Assembly (NCBI RefSeq): GCF_001884185.1
Contig: NZ_MAOE01000110.1
Coordinates: 87,004 to 151,003, forward strand
Direction: 5' to 3'
Source: Bacillus albus
GTDB lineage: Bacteria; Bacillota; Bacilli; Bacillales; Bacillaceae_G
Length of the DNA stretch: 64,000 bases
Shown: positions 50,777 to 59,593 of the stretch, piece by piece
Numbering within the stretch: the first letter of the stretch is position 1
How the letters are laid out: every line of letters starts with the position of its first letter
Made by a program: the position numbers and the translations under genes
Notes under the pieces: generated by a model
Databases searched by the model: none
What the model saw: only the letters and a program-made list of their open reading frames with translations
Told to the model about the DNA's origin: nothing

Positions 50777-52543
50777 ATGGCAATGTTGAAAAAATGGCTG
50801 CTTACGTCGTTAATGGCAGTTACACTCGTATTTGTTTCTTTTGCGAATACAGTACATATTACGTTTGCTGAAGGAAATACAGCAAAACTTGCAATTATTG
50901 GGGAATCACAAAAGGGCATTATGTTATGTCCAAAAGAAGAGCAAATTAAAGATGGGGAAACAGCTTTAAGTTTGCTACAAAAGGTCATGGGGGACAAAGT
51001 AGAATCTGAAACGATGTCGTTTGGAACATATGTAAAAGGCATCGACGGTTTAATGGCCGGGGCTACAAGTGGTTGGACGTACGATGTAAATGATACATCT
51101 GCACAAGTTGGGGCAGATAGTTATAAATTAGAGTCTGGTGATGTTGTTGTTTTCCGTTTTGTTTCAGACTGGAGCAATATGAGCCAGGAAACATTACAGC
51201 AAACATTAGATAAATTTGGTACTTGTAAAACTGTAGAAGAACCAAAGACAGATGATCCAAAACAAGAAAAACCAGAAGAACCAAAAACGGATGATCCAAA
51301 ACAAGAAAAACCAGAAGAACCAAAAACAGATGATCCGAAACCAGAAAAACCAGAACAACCAAAAACAGATGATCCAAAACAAGAAAAACCAGAACAACCA
51401 AAGCAAGAGAACATTCAAATTCCAGCAGCGCAAGTAAATGACGCAATCTCTAAGACATCTGAAAAGATGTTACAAGATGGAATTGAAAGTGATTGGGTAG
51501 CTTTAGGCCTTTCTCGTTCTGGAAAGAATGTTCCAATTGAGGCGAAATTAAATTATATTAAGTCTGCAACTGAAAAAGTAGAAAAGCGCATTAACCGTTT
51601 TTCAGCGACAGATTTAGCTAGAACGATTATTATGATGAATGCAATGCAAGCAGACCCTACAAAGGTTGGCGAACATAATTTAGTTCAAAAATTGTACGAA
51701 TCAGATAAAGTAAATTCTGTTACAGGTTATACATTTGCTTTACTTGCATTTGATACGAAGAAATATGAAGTGCCAGTGAATTCAAAATGGAATCGAGTTG
51801 CTTTAGTAGATGCGCTTTTAAACGCACAGCATACAGATGGCGGCTGGACTTACGATAGCGCAAGTAGTAAAGACAGTACTAGTAGCGTTGATGTAACAGG
51901 TATGGTTTTATCAGCATTAGCTCCTTATCAAGATCGACCAGATGTGAAGCCAGCTGTAGAAAAAGCTGTTGCTTATTTATATAAAGAACAGTTAGACAAT
52001 GGTGGTTTTTCTGCTGATGGACAAGAAAACTCTAATAGTATTGCGCAAGCAATTATTGGATTATCACTTGTGAAAGATGTAGATCAAAACCGTCTACATA
52101 AGGCAGTGCAAAATTTACTGTCATATCAAATTCCAAATGGTGAATTCAAATGGTTACCAAGTGATCAAAATGGTAGCGGAATGGCTACAGAGCAAGCATT
52201 ATTAGCTTTACTTCAGTTTAAAGATCTTGGGAAATCGATTTATGACTGTTCAAATGTATCTGTTCCTGAAATAGATACGAAACCAAATGTGGATTCAGAA
52301 AATGTTGTAGTAGAAAAAGAAGTTACTGAGCAACCAGAAGAACAAAAACAAGTACAACAAGAAACGAAAGATGACACTCTAAAAGTTGTTGTTGATAATG
52401 AACCAGTTAAAAGCAAAAAATCCGGAAATGGTAGCACGTTACCAAAAACAGGAGCATCTTCTCATAGTGCAGCTACAGAAGTAGGTATGGGTGTATTATG
52501 TATTGCTTCTGCATATGTATTATGGAGACGTAAAGCAGCTTAA
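50777..52543 (+). CDS. LPXTG-anchored transcobalamin-like surface protein
   Basis: 588 residues. Signal peptide (1-31), a DUF4430/transcobalamin-like domain (about 35-135, with SGWTYDVND), a Pro/Lys/Asp linker of four 13-residue repeats (EPKTDDPKQEKPE, about 156-208), an alpha/alpha-toroid of prenyltransferase/intrinsic-factor type (about 215-485, with QHTDGGWTYDS and LDNGGFSADGQE), a charged stalk, LPKTG (about 559-563), a membrane helix and RRK tail. The order is a shuffled version of mammalian intrinsic factor, so corrinoid capture at the wall is likely. First gene of the ECF operon. Confidence 0.88.
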   Translation: MAMLKKWLLTSLMAVTLVFVSFANTVHITFAEGNTAKLAIIGESQKGIMLCPKEEQIKDGETALSLLQKVMGDKVESETMSFGTYVKGIDGLMAGATSGWTYDVNDTSAQVGADSYKLESGDVVVFRFVSDWSNMSQETLQQTLDKFGTCKTVEEPKTDDPKQEKPEEPKTDDPKQEKPEEPKTDDPKPEKPEQPKTDDPKQEKPEQPKQENIQIPAAQVNDAISKTSEKMLQDGIESDWVALGLSRSGKNVPIEAKLNYIKSATEKVEKRINRFSATDLARTIIMMNAMQADPTKVGEHNLVQKLYESDKVNSVTGYTFALLAFDTKKYEVPVNSKWNRVALVDALLNAQHTDGGWTYDSASSKDSTSSVDVTGMVLSALAPYQDRPDVKPAVEKAVAYLYKEQLDNGGFSADGQENSNSIAQAIIGLSLVKDVDQNRLHKAVQNLLSYQIPNGEFKWLPSDQNGSGMATEQALLALLQFKDLGKSIYDCSNVSVPEIDTKPNVDSENVVVEKEVTEQPEEQKQVQQETKDDTLKVVVDNEPVKSKKSGNGSTLPKTGASSHSAATEVGMGVLCIASAYVLWRRKAA

Positions 52544-52547
52544 CAAA

Positions 52548-52580
52548 AATTAGGAGCAATTATTTGCTCCTAATTTTTAA
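52548..52580 (+). terminator. Intra-operon hairpin
   Basis: TTAGGAGCA and TGCTCCTAA pair around ATTAT, followed by TTTTTAAT. It lies between the surface protein and lipoprotein genes and may lower downstream expression. Confidence 0.6.
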
Positions 52581-52600
52581 TATGAAAGGTGAGAGACAAC

Positions 52601-53431
52601 ATGAGTAAGATGAAGTGGTTTATTTCTTTAATGCTTTCACTTGGGCTACTTGCCGGATGTGAAGAGGCAGCTGTAAAGCCTGAGAAGAAAGTAGAACCAA
52701 AGCAAGAAGAGGTAGCAAAACAAGAAGAGAAAAAAGATGAAGCGAAACCGGAAGAAAAGCCGGAGGAAAAACAAGCTGAACAAGAGCAAAATAAGCAAGA
52801 CGAACAGAAAGAGAAACAAGAACAAAAAGTAGAAGAGAAGCCGAAACAAGAAAAGCCACAGGCACAACCGGAAGTAAAGAAGGAAGAAAAACCGCAGGAA
52901 CAGCCTGCTACTAAGCAACCAGAACAGCAAAAAGCACAAGAAGAGAAACCACAACAGCAACAACAACCGAAAGCACAAGAAGTAAAAGAAGAAGCGAAGG
53001 TTGTGAATCAGCCGAAAGAAACACCGAAGCAGGAGCAGAAAGTTGATCCTAATAAAGAGGAGAAAACGATACCGACTCCGGCAGTACCAAAACCTGAACC
53101 ATCAAAACCAGATCCAGTACCAGTACCAAAAGCAAAACAAGTTACGATCTCAGTAAAAGGTGATAAAGGATACTTATTAGGTGCGAAAAAAATGGATGTA
53201 CAAGAAGGCGATACTGTTTATAAAGTATTGCAACGTACAGGTTTAGATGTGGATGCAATGGGTTCTAAAGGTGATATTTACGTAAAAGGTATTAATGATT
53301 TATATGAAAAAGATATTACAGATACTAGTGGATGGAAATATCGTGTGAACGGTGCGTTTCCAAACCATAGTGCAGGTGTAGTAACAGTTAAACCAGGAGA
53401 TACAATTGAGTGGGTGTATGTATTAAAATAA
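52601..53431 (+). CDS. DUF4430 lipoprotein, probable corrinoid-binding partner
   Basis: 276 residues from ATG 52601, 7 bases after AAAGGTGAG; a GTG at 52589 lies inside the site. Lipobox LLAGC (Cys about 20), then about 150 residues of Lys/Glu/Gln/Pro linker, then a C-terminal DUF4430 domain (about 180-276) with GYLLGAKKMDVQEGDTVYKV and DTSGWKYRVNG. It shares this domain with the preceding LPXTG protein, so the wall-anchored protein may hand ligand to this membrane-anchored one. Confidence 0.85.
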   Translation: MSKMKWFISLMLSLGLLAGCEEAAVKPEKKVEPKQEEVAKQEEKKDEAKPEEKPEEKQAEQEQNKQDEQKEKQEQKVEEKPKQEKPQAQPEVKKEEKPQEQPATKQPEQQKAQEEKPQQQQQPKAQEVKEEAKVVNQPKETPKQEQKVDPNKEEKTIPTPAVPKPEPSKPDPVPVPKAKQVTISVKGDKGYLLGAKKMDVQEGDTVYKVLQRTGLDVDAMGSKGDIYVKGINDLYEKDITDTSGWKYRVNGAFPNHSAGVVTVKPGDTIEWVYVLK

Positions 53432-53453
53432 GAAAGGCATTCGGTAAAGGACT

Positions 53454-54332
53454 ATGAAAATAAGTTTTTCTTCTTTACATCCTTTTGTGAATTTTTTCTA
53501 TTATATCGGGGTGATGATACTATGTATGATGTGTCTTCATCCTCTTTTTTTAATTGGAGCAATACTATTAATCGTTATAATCAATATAATGCAAGGGAAT
53601 AGCGAAAAGATAAGAAAGATGTTACCGAGCACAATTGTTTTCTTTTTTATGGTCATTTTATTTAATTCGTTATTAACGCATAGAGGTCGAACTACGTTAT
53701 TTTGGTTAGGTGATAGCCGTATTAAGCTTGAGGCGATTATGTTTGGAGTAGTAATGGGGTTATTACTAGTTGCGATTATGTTTACGTTTGCTTCGTATAA
53801 TGATATTATTTCAAGTCATAAATTTTTATATTTGTTTTCTAGAATTTCACCGAAAGTAGCATTGTTAACGATGATTACAGTGAGGTTTGTTCCTTTGTTT
53901 ATGCGGCGATTACAGAAAATAACACTCGTCCAAAAGACAAAAGGTGTACAAGTAGATGCAGGCTCAATTGTGGAAAGAGTGAAAAAAGGTATGCAATTGC
54001 TGCAAGTACTATTAATTTGTTCGTTAGAAGATGCACTGCAAACAGCAGATTCTATGCAAGCGCGTGGATTTGGTGTAACGAAGCGTACGACATATATTCG
54101 GTATAGAATGGAAAGGCGAGATTGGTATACGCTCAGTTATTTAAGTATTCTACTTATCATTGCTATTATATGTAGTACGTATGGGGGAGGAAAGTTAATC
54201 ATTTATCCGAGAGTTGAATCTATATTATTTCAGCAATACGATGGAATGATGTTCGGCGTATTTACGATGTTTATTAGTCTACCAATTATAATAGAAGGAA
54301 GGGAATGGATATGGTGGCGCATGCAGAAATAA
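53454..54332 (+). CDS. ecfT: ECF transporter T component (EcfT/CbiQ)
   Basis: 292 residues with about six membrane helices and the EcfT coupling motifs with Ala-Arg-Gly: SMQARGFGVTKRTTY (A-R-G, about residues 198-212), plus LICSLEDALQTAD before it. The T component links the S component to the ATPases. The 3' end overlaps the ATPase gene by 22 bp. Starts ATG 53454 behind AAAGGA. Confidence 0.9.
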   Translation: MKISFSSLHPFVNFFYYIGVMILCMMCLHPLFLIGAILLIVIINIMQGNSEKIRKMLPSTIVFFFMVILFNSLLTHRGRTTLFWLGDSRIKLEAIMFGVVMGLLLVAIMFTFASYNDIISSHKFLYLFSRISPKVALLTMITVRFVPLFMRRLQKITLVQKTKGVQVDAGSIVERVKKGMQLLQVLLICSLEDALQTADSMQARGFGVTKRTTYIRYRMERRDWYTLSYLSILLIIAIICSTYGGGKLIIYPRVESILFQQYDGMMFGVFTMFISLPIIIEGREWIWWRMQK

Positions 54333-55966
54333 ACAATTTATCATTTGTATATGCTGATGAAAACGAATATGCGTTACAGCATATTTCTCTTTCTATTCAA
54401 AAAGGAGAGTTTATTGTACTTGCCGGTGGATCAGGCTCCGGCAAGACGACATTATTAAAACATTTTAAAAAGGAATTACTTCCAATCGGTAAGCTTACCG
54501 GGGAAACATATTATGATGGTACTTTATTAGAAAATGTACCTGATTTATTATCTGCTCAAGAAATTGGCATGGTATTTCAAAATCCAGAAAATCAGCTCGT
54601 AATGGATACGGTCATTCAAGAATTAGCATTTTCTTTAGAAAATATCGGATTACCATCACATATTATTCAAAAACGAATAGCAGAGCTTATTAGCTTCTTA
54701 GGATTTCAAGATTTATTGCATCAATCTGTTCATACGTTATCTGGCGGGCAAAAGCAGCTTGTTAATTTAGCTGCGGTATTAGTTATGCAGCCGAAATTAT
54801 TATTATTAGATGAACCAACGGCACAGTTAGATCCAATTGCGGCAAAAGAGTTTTTAGGATTGTTAAAGCGTATTAACGAAGAACTTGGCATTACGATCGT
54901 TTTAAGTGAACATCGCTTAGATGAAGTGATACCACTTGCTACGCGCGTTATTTGTATGAATAATGGTCAAATCGTGTATGATGGCAATCCTAAAACGGTT
55001 ATAGCAAACATGTGGGAAGTAGAAAAATTCCGTCCATTTATTCCGCAAATTCCAAGATTATTTTTAGAGTGGAATGCGAAAGATATTCCGTTTACAGTGC
55101 GAGAAGCACAAATGAAAATGAATGATTTTTCAGCGATATCATATGTAAATAAGCCAATAGTACAAGGTGAAAAGCAAGAAGTCATTTTAAGTGCAGAGCA
55201 TATTTCGTTCCAACATGAAAAAAATAGTCCGCATATTTTACGAGATTTAACCGTATCGATTGAAAAAGGAAAATGGGTAGCTCTCGTTGGAAAAAATGGT
55301 ACAGGGAAGTCTACGCTGTTAACGCTTTTAGCTGGATTACAAAAAGCGAGAAGAGGGAAAGTAAAGTGGAATGGGAAAGTGATACATAAAATTGATTCGA
55401 AAGAACGATTTAAAAGTATTGGGTATGTATCGCAGCATCCATATTATCATTTTACATTTGATACAGTGTGGGATGAGGTGTATGAACGTGCAAGTGAATT
55501 ATACGGAGAACGAGGAAAAGAAATAGCAGAAGATATGCTAAAACAGTTTTGGTTATATTCGCTTAAAGAACGCCACCCGCATGATTGTAGCGGAGGAGAG
55601 CAACAATTACTTGCATTATGTACTACGTTATTATCAAAGCCGACTTTATTGTTACTTGATGAACCGACAAAGGGACTAGATCCATGGAAGAAAGAACGAG
55701 TAGGAGAGCTATTTAGGAAATTGCAAAAAGAAGGTACAACAATTGTAATGGCGACGCATGATATTGAGTTTGCAGCGAAGTACGTTGATCAATGTATGAT
55801 GTTATTTGACGGAGCAGTCATTATGAACGATGCACCGAAAGAATTTTTTAGTGGAAACTTCTTTTATACAACATCTATCAATCGATTCATTCGAAAAGAA
55901 TTGCCATATGCATTAACGTGGGAGGATGTGTACGAAGCGTGTCCAAACGATATGTTGCATTCATAA
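54311..55966 (+). CDS. ecfA: ECF transporter ATPase, two fused domains (EcfA1-EcfA2)
   Basis: 551 residues from ATG 54311 (GGAAGGG 8 bases upstream). Domain 1: Walker A GGSGSGKTT, signature LSGGQKQLVNLA, Walker B LLLLDEPTAQLD. Domain 2: Walker A GKNGTGKST, signature CSGGEQQLLALC, Walker B LLLLDEPTKGLD. A single chain replacing EcfA and EcfA' is common in dedicated group I-like ECF transporters. It overlaps both neighbours, giving tight translational coupling. Confidence 0.93.
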   Translation: MVAHAEINNLSFVYADENEYALQHISLSIQKGEFIVLAGGSGSGKTTLLKHFKKELLPIGKLTGETYYDGTLLENVPDLLSAQEIGMVFQNPENQLVMDTVIQELAFSLENIGLPSHIIQKRIAELISFLGFQDLLHQSVHTLSGGQKQLVNLAAVLVMQPKLLLLDEPTAQLDPIAAKEFLGLLKRINEELGITIVLSEHRLDEVIPLATRVICMNNGQIVYDGNPKTVIANMWEVEKFRPFIPQIPRLFLEWNAKDIPFTVREAQMKMNDFSAISYVNKPIVQGEKQEVILSAEHISFQHEKNSPHILRDLTVSIEKGKWVALVGKNGTGKSTLLTLLAGLQKARRGKVKWNGKVIHKIDSKERFKSIGYVSQHPYYHFTFDTVWDEVYERASELYGERGKEIAEDMLKQFWLYSLKERHPHDCSGGEQQLLALCTTLLSKPTLLLLDEPTKGLDPWKKERVGELFRKLQKEGTTIVMATHDIEFAAKYVDQCMMLFDGAVIMNDAPKEFFSGNFFYTTSINRFIRKELPYALTWEDVYEACPNDMLHS

Positions 55967-56640
55967 TATGCATTTTTGCAGTAATAATAGGTACATTACT
56001 CTTTACGACGCTTATCATGGATGGTTATTACATGTTAAGTAGTTTGTTTTTATTGGTTGTTATTATGTTACCGTTTTATATTCGCTTTGAAAGAAAGGCG
56101 TTTGTTTCACGTGAAATTGTGCTCGTTGCTGTGTTAGCAGCAATTGCAGCAGTTAGCCGCGTACCATTTTCTCTTTTACCAAGTGTACAACCGACTTCTT
56201 TTGTCATTATCGTTTCTGCGATCGTGTTTGGGAGTGAAACTGGTTTTATGATCGGGGCAACAGCGGCTATCGTATCTAACATCTTTTTAGGACAAGGTCC
56301 GTGGACACCGTGGCAAATGTTTTCTTGGGGCATGATTGGTTTTATAGCTGGATTATTACGTAATACATTTTTAATGAAAAAGCTATGGGGAAGACTTCTA
56401 TACGGATTGTTTGTTGGATTTTTATTTGGCTGGATTATGAACTTATGGGGGCTTCTTGGGTTTATACGTGAGGCAACGTGGGAAGCAGTCGTTTCATATT
56501 ATATTGCAAGTTTTTATTTCGATTTGAGTCATGCCATTTCGAATGTCATTTTCTTACTACTATTTAGTACGTCTTGGATTACGATTCTTACAAGGTTTAA
56601 AAAGAAATACGGCATATTAGATAAGCATAACATGGTATAG
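55939..56640 (+). CDS. ECF transporter S component
   Basis: I choose GTG 55939, within the ATPase gene end; a GTG at 55918 is also possible. About 233 residues with six to seven helices. Substrate-binding type features: SREIVLVAVLAAIAAVSRVP (A-x-x-x-A helix for EcfT contact), LLPSVQPTSFVIIV, GSETGFMIGATAAIVSN and QGPWTPWQMFSWGMIGF. The family resembles S components linked to cobalamin or its precursors; the surface proteins of the operon support that substrate. Confidence 0.85.
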   Translation: MSKRYVAFIICIFAVIIGTLLFTTLIMDGYYMLSSLFLLVVIMLPFYIRFERKAFVSREIVLVAVLAAIAAVSRVPFSLLPSVQPTSFVIIVSAIVFGSETGFMIGATAAIVSNIFLGQGPWTPWQMFSWGMIGFIAGLLRNTFLMKKLWGRLLYGLFVGFLFGWIMNLWGLLGFIREATWEAVVSYYIASFYFDLSHAISNVIFLLLFSTSWITILTRFKKKYGILDKHNMV

Positions 56641-56695
56641 AAAAGCATACTCATATAAGGTAGGGTCGCGACTTACATATTCGTTTGCCTCTTTC

Positions 56696-56728
56696 ATGCT
56701 TCTTACATATTGTAAGGAGCATTTTTTA
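56696..56728 (+). terminator. Terminator of the ECF operon
   Basis: ATGCTTCTTACA pairs with TGTAAGGAGCAT (one mismatch) around TAT, then six T. Confidence 0.8.
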
Positions 56729-56824
56729 TTGTCAAAAAATTGATCCAATATACTTCCGTTATTATATAAGATTATTTGTATAATAGTAGGTGAGAACTAT
56801 TTTCAAAAGGGAGGTGTATAGTTA

Positions 56825-57547
56825 ATGAAGTTAGTTATTCCGAAGCAACACGGTGCATGGGCCATGCTCGTTATACCATTTCTATTAAGTGTCATACTTG
56901 GGAAACCTACTATGTATCATATTCCGTTGTTTTTAGCTTGGTTCTTTATCTATTTAGCTACGTATCCATTTCTTACGTACATAAAGCAAAGGCGAAAAAA
57001 AGAGTATTTACATGCTGCAATAGTATATTTTATGATCGCTTTCGTATTTGGGATGGTTTCTCTATTATATGAATGGCGCATTCTTTTATTCGTAGTAGTA
57101 ATGATTCCATTATTTATAGTAAATATGTATTACGCTCGTCAAAAAAATGAAAGAGCATTATTAAATGATATGAGTGCAATTATTGTTTTCTGTATTGGCG
57201 GTTTAGTCAGTTATTATTTTTCAATGAAACTTATAGATAAAACAGCATTATTTATTACGCTTATTTCATTTTTATATTTTTTAGGAAGTACATTTTATGT
57301 GAAAACGATGATACGTGAGAAAAATAATCCGAAGTATCGCCTTATATCATGGGGTTACCATATTCTATTAACAATCATCGTATTTGCTATCAATCCGTGG
57401 TGCTCCCTTATTTTTATACCGAGTGTCATTCGAGCAATTATGTTGTACGGTAAAAAGATTTCTATTATAAAAGTAGGGGTTTTAGAAATTGCTAATTCTG
57501 TATATTTTTTAATTATAACGGTAATAATTATGAAGTATGCCATTTGA
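56825..57547 (+). CDS. ywiC: YwiC-like membrane protein
   Basis: 240 residues and about seven helices. The N-terminal PKQHGAWAMLVIPFLLSV is diagnostic of the YwiC-like family, in B. subtilis encoded beside nitrate/fumarate-nitrate regulators. Function unknown. ATG 56825 with GGGAGGTG. Single gene, bounded by terminators. Confidence 0.88.
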   Translation: MKLVIPKQHGAWAMLVIPFLLSVILGKPTMYHIPLFLAWFFIYLATYPFLTYIKQRRKKEYLHAAIVYFMIAFVFGMVSLLYEWRILLFVVVMIPLFIVNMYYARQKNERALLNDMSAIIVFCIGGLVSYYFSMKLIDKTALFITLISFLYFLGSTFYVKTMIREKNNPKYRLISWGYHILLTIIVFAINPWCSLIFIPSVIRAIMLYGKKISIIKVGVLEIANSVYFLIITVIIMKYAI

Positions 57548-57583
57548 AAAAACTTCCCACCTTATGATGGGAAGTTTTTTCAA
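57547..57583. terminator. Bidirectional terminator
   Basis: AAAAAACTTCCCA pairs with TGGGAAGTTTTTT around CCTTATGA. Confidence 0.85.
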
Positions 57584-57771
57584 TCTTGTTCTAAAATGTG
57601 AACCGTGTAATCACAGCGTTGAATAGCTTGTTCGATCGCATAAAGGGATTGTTCAATACGTGCGCGATTAAAATCTTTTTCAACAGTTTGTAGCGCTGCT
57701 TCTAAACAATGTTTTGCTTCTTGTAATGATTGAAATGAATCTTGTACATATCCGCGAGCATTTTCGTGCAT
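57580..57771 (-). CDS. Small helical protein, 63 aa
   Basis: A single long amphipathic/coiled-coil type protein: SFQSLQEAKHCLEAALQTVE then RARIEQSLYAIEQAIQRCD. No signal peptide. Resembles the many short Bacillus proteins of sporulation or unknown role, but I do not recognise the family. ATG 57769-57771 with AAGGAGGATT. Confidence 0.7.
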   Translation of the reverse strand: MHENARGYVQDSFQSLQEAKHCLEAALQTVEKDFNRARIEQSLYAIEQAIQRCDYTVHILEQD

Positions 57772-57846
57772 TTCATAATCCTCCTTGCATATTCATATAT
57801 GTATAGTATGAACAGTAAAGGTGAAAATATTATTTGTTATATTTGT

Positions 57847-57875
57847 TTGACAATTAAAATGAAATTACGTATAGT
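57847..57875 (+). promoter_or_regulatory. Promoter of the SAM riboswitch
   Basis: TTGACA (57847-57852), 17-base spacer, TATAGT (57870-57875). Confidence 0.8.
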
Positions 57876-57895
57876 AAGAATTAAGTGAATATTTT

Positions 57896-58034
57896 CTTAT
57901 CCAGAGAGGTGGAGGGACTGGCCCGATGAAACCCAGCAACCGCGATGCAGGTGCTAATTCCAGCAGAACAAATTTGTTCTGGGAGATAAGACGAAGATAT
58001 ATACGTAACTTCTTCTTATCGGAGAGGTTTTTTT
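57896..58034 (+). ncRNA. SAM-I (S-box) riboswitch with terminator
   Basis: All S-box blocks are present: CTTATCCAGAGAGGTGGAGG, GACTGGCCCGATGAAACCC, AGCAACC, GGTGCTAATTCCAGCA and GGGAGATAAG. P1 is CTTATC/GATAAG. GATAAGACGAAG can instead pair with CTTCTTCTTATC (antiterminator), while AACTTCTTC/GGAGAGGTT with T-run is the terminator (58007-58034). High SAM should therefore stop transcription. Confidence 0.93.
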
Positions 58035-58093
58035 ATTGCAAAAAAACCGATTACGAAAAATTTATATTAAGAAGAAAGGGGTTGCGAAGTACT

Positions 58094-58351
58094 GTGACAC
58101 TCGAAAAATACGTAAAACTGCGTAGTACAGTTTATGAATATATGATAGAGCAAGATAAGCCAATATCATTGTTAGATATTCAAGAACATATCGTTTCGCA
58201 TCATGAAGGAAAATTCACGAAAAAGATGTTACATCAATTTTATTTATCAAGACTATTAGATGAACTGAAACTGGATGGGAAAATTACATTAGCTGATGAA
58301 TACCTCTATACTGAAAAAGGGGTATTTTATAAGGCGGGAAAAGGGAGCTAA
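58094..58351 (+). CDS. 85-aa protein under SAM riboswitch control
   Basis: GTG 58094 is 12 bases after AAAGGGG; a TTG at 58082 touches that site. The frame also runs back through the riboswitch, which is not translated. The product is helical with a winged-helix look: ISLLDIQEHIVSHHEGKFTK, KMLHQFYLSRLLDELKLDGK and ITLADEYLYTEKG as a wing. It is the only gene between the S-box and the terminator at 58338, so it is probably the regulated gene. No homologue recognised. Confidence 0.65.
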   Translation: MTLEKYVKLRSTVYEYMIEQDKPISLLDIQEHIVSHHEGKFTKKMLHQFYLSRLLDELKLDGKITLADEYLYTEKGVFYKAGKGS

Positions 58352-58366
58352 GCTCTCTTTTTTTTG
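58338..58366 (+). terminator. Terminator
   Basis: AAAGGGAGCT and AGCTCTCTTT pair (one mismatch) around the TAA stop codon, followed by eight T. Confidence 0.75.
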
Positions 58367-58604
58367 AAGTATGTAGAGTAAAAGACTGCTTAAGCAGCCT
58401 GATACAGGGAATGGTGTTGAGTGTGTAGTGTCAAAGATTGAATGTGCCTGAAAGAGGCACTTCATATCGGCTGCAAATGAAAAGAGACACCTTCGCCGAA
58501 TAGGTGTCAGTTGTTTTGTCATATAGACTTGCTATTTGACAGTTATTAGAATAACATGCAGGGGCTCTAGAAGTCAAAAGGGAATTAAAGGAAGAGGTGT
58601 TGTT
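58367..58604. other. Intergenic stretch with three hairpins
   Basis: GACTGCTTAAGCAGCC (about 58383-58398), GTGCCT/AGGCAC (about 58446-58462) and GACACCT/AGGTGTC (about 58486-58509, followed by TTGTTTTG) are short stems in a gene-free gap. The last may be a terminator; no gene is visible here. Confidence 0.4.
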
Positions 58605-58994
58605 ATGTACGCTTATTTATTAAAAGAGTTATATAGGTATATTCCGAAACACATTATTGATAGAGGTTATGAATATTATGAAGAAGGACATGTAGAAGAT
58701 CTTGAAATACATAATAATAGAGTATTTGCGTTTGTAACTGGTAATGCAGGGAATTATGAAGTAGTGATTGAACTGGAGGATTTTTCGGAAAGTAGCTGCG
58801 AATGTCCATATGAAAACTATTGTAAGCATATGGCGGCAGTTGTTTATGATATTCAAGGTGCTGGTGAAAGTACGGTGAAAGAGAAACTGAAAGGTTTAGG
58901 TAAGGAAGAGTTACTTACCGTATTAAATCGTTTATTACAAAGTTCGAAAAACGTGCAAATTGTAGAGAGAATGTTAAAGAAGGGGAAACTTTAA
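58605..58994 (+). CDS. SWIM zinc finger protein
   Basis: 129 residues from ATG 58605 (GGAAGAGGTG upstream); the frame opens earlier but without a site. A SWIM motif, CECPYENYCKHMAAVVYDI (C-x-C-x(6)-C-x-H, about residues 65-83), follows an N-terminal beta part (FVTGNAGNYEVVIELEDF). SWIM domains bind DNA or proteins; in Bacillus they often accompany SNF2 helicases, none of which is here. The oxidoreductase gene follows 23 bp later. Confidence 0.85.
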   Translation: MYAYLLKELYRYIPKHIIDRGYEYYEEGHVEDLEIHNNRVFAFVTGNAGNYEVVIELEDFSESSCECPYENYCKHMAAVVYDIQGAGESTVKEKLKGLGKEELLTVLNRLLQSSKNVQIVERMLKKGKL

Positions 58995-59017
58995 CTTATA
59001 GAGGGAGTTGTTTTGTA

Positions 59018-59593
59018 GTGAATGTACTAATTGTATACGCTCATCCTAGTCCTTCCAGTTTTAACGCAGCGATTTTAAAGCATGTGCAAAAAGGGTTACA
59101 AGAAACAGATCATTCAGTTACGGTACTTGATTTATATAAAGAACAATTTGATCCAGTCCTTGTATTTAATGAGGAGAAGAAAAGACGTGATTTAGTAAAT
59201 GAAGAAGAAACAGCTCGGTACAGAACGTTAGTAGAAGAAGCAGATACGCTTCTCTTTATATATCCAGTATGGTGGTGGGGGATGCCTGCAATTTTAAAAG
59301 GATTTATTGATCGCATTTTCGTTGCTGGATTTGCTTATAAATATGAAGGTGCCCTGCCGAAAGGATTATTGAAAGGTAAGAAGGCGTGGGTAATTAATAC
59401 GTTAGACTCACCGTTATGGTACGTCGCACTATTATATCGATCAGCAGATTGGATTATGATGAAGAGAGGTGTTTTACGTTTTTGCGGAATTCGCGATATA
59501 AAACGATCTGTTTTTCAATCTGTGAAAACGAGTAAACGAGAGAAGCGGGAAAAGTGGTTATTACAAATAGAAGAAAAGGCTCGTACATTATGA
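59018..59593 (+). CDS. NAD(P)H-dependent flavodoxin-fold oxidoreductase
   Basis: 191 residues with the flavodoxin_2 fold: VLIVYAHPSPSSFNAAI (phosphate loop), YPVWWWGMPAILKGFIDR (flavin site) and GKKAWVINTLDSP. Similar to MdaB/YwrO/KefF quinone reductases. GTG 59018 behind GAGGGAG. The next gene overlaps its stop (ATGA), so they are coupled. Confidence 0.88.
   Translation: MNVLIVYAHPSPSSFNAAILKHVQKGLQETDHSVTVLDLYKEQFDPVLVFNEEKKRRDLVNEEETARYRTLVEEADTLLFIYPVWWWGMPAILKGFIDRIFVAGFAYKYEGALPKGLLKGKKAWVINTLDSPLWYVALLYRSADWIMMKRGVLRFCGIRDIKRSVFQSVKTSKREKREKWLLQIEEKARTL

Noticed and set aside
51063-51446. Hydrophobic antisense ORFs opposite the LPXTG protein linker
   Set aside because: Low-complexity artefact of the Lys/Glu/Pro repeats read backwards; no ribosome binding site.
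52646-52978. Leu/Phe-rich antisense ORF opposite the DUF4430 lipoprotein linker
   Set aside because: Reverse complement of a Gln/Glu/Lys-rich repeat; not a membrane protein.
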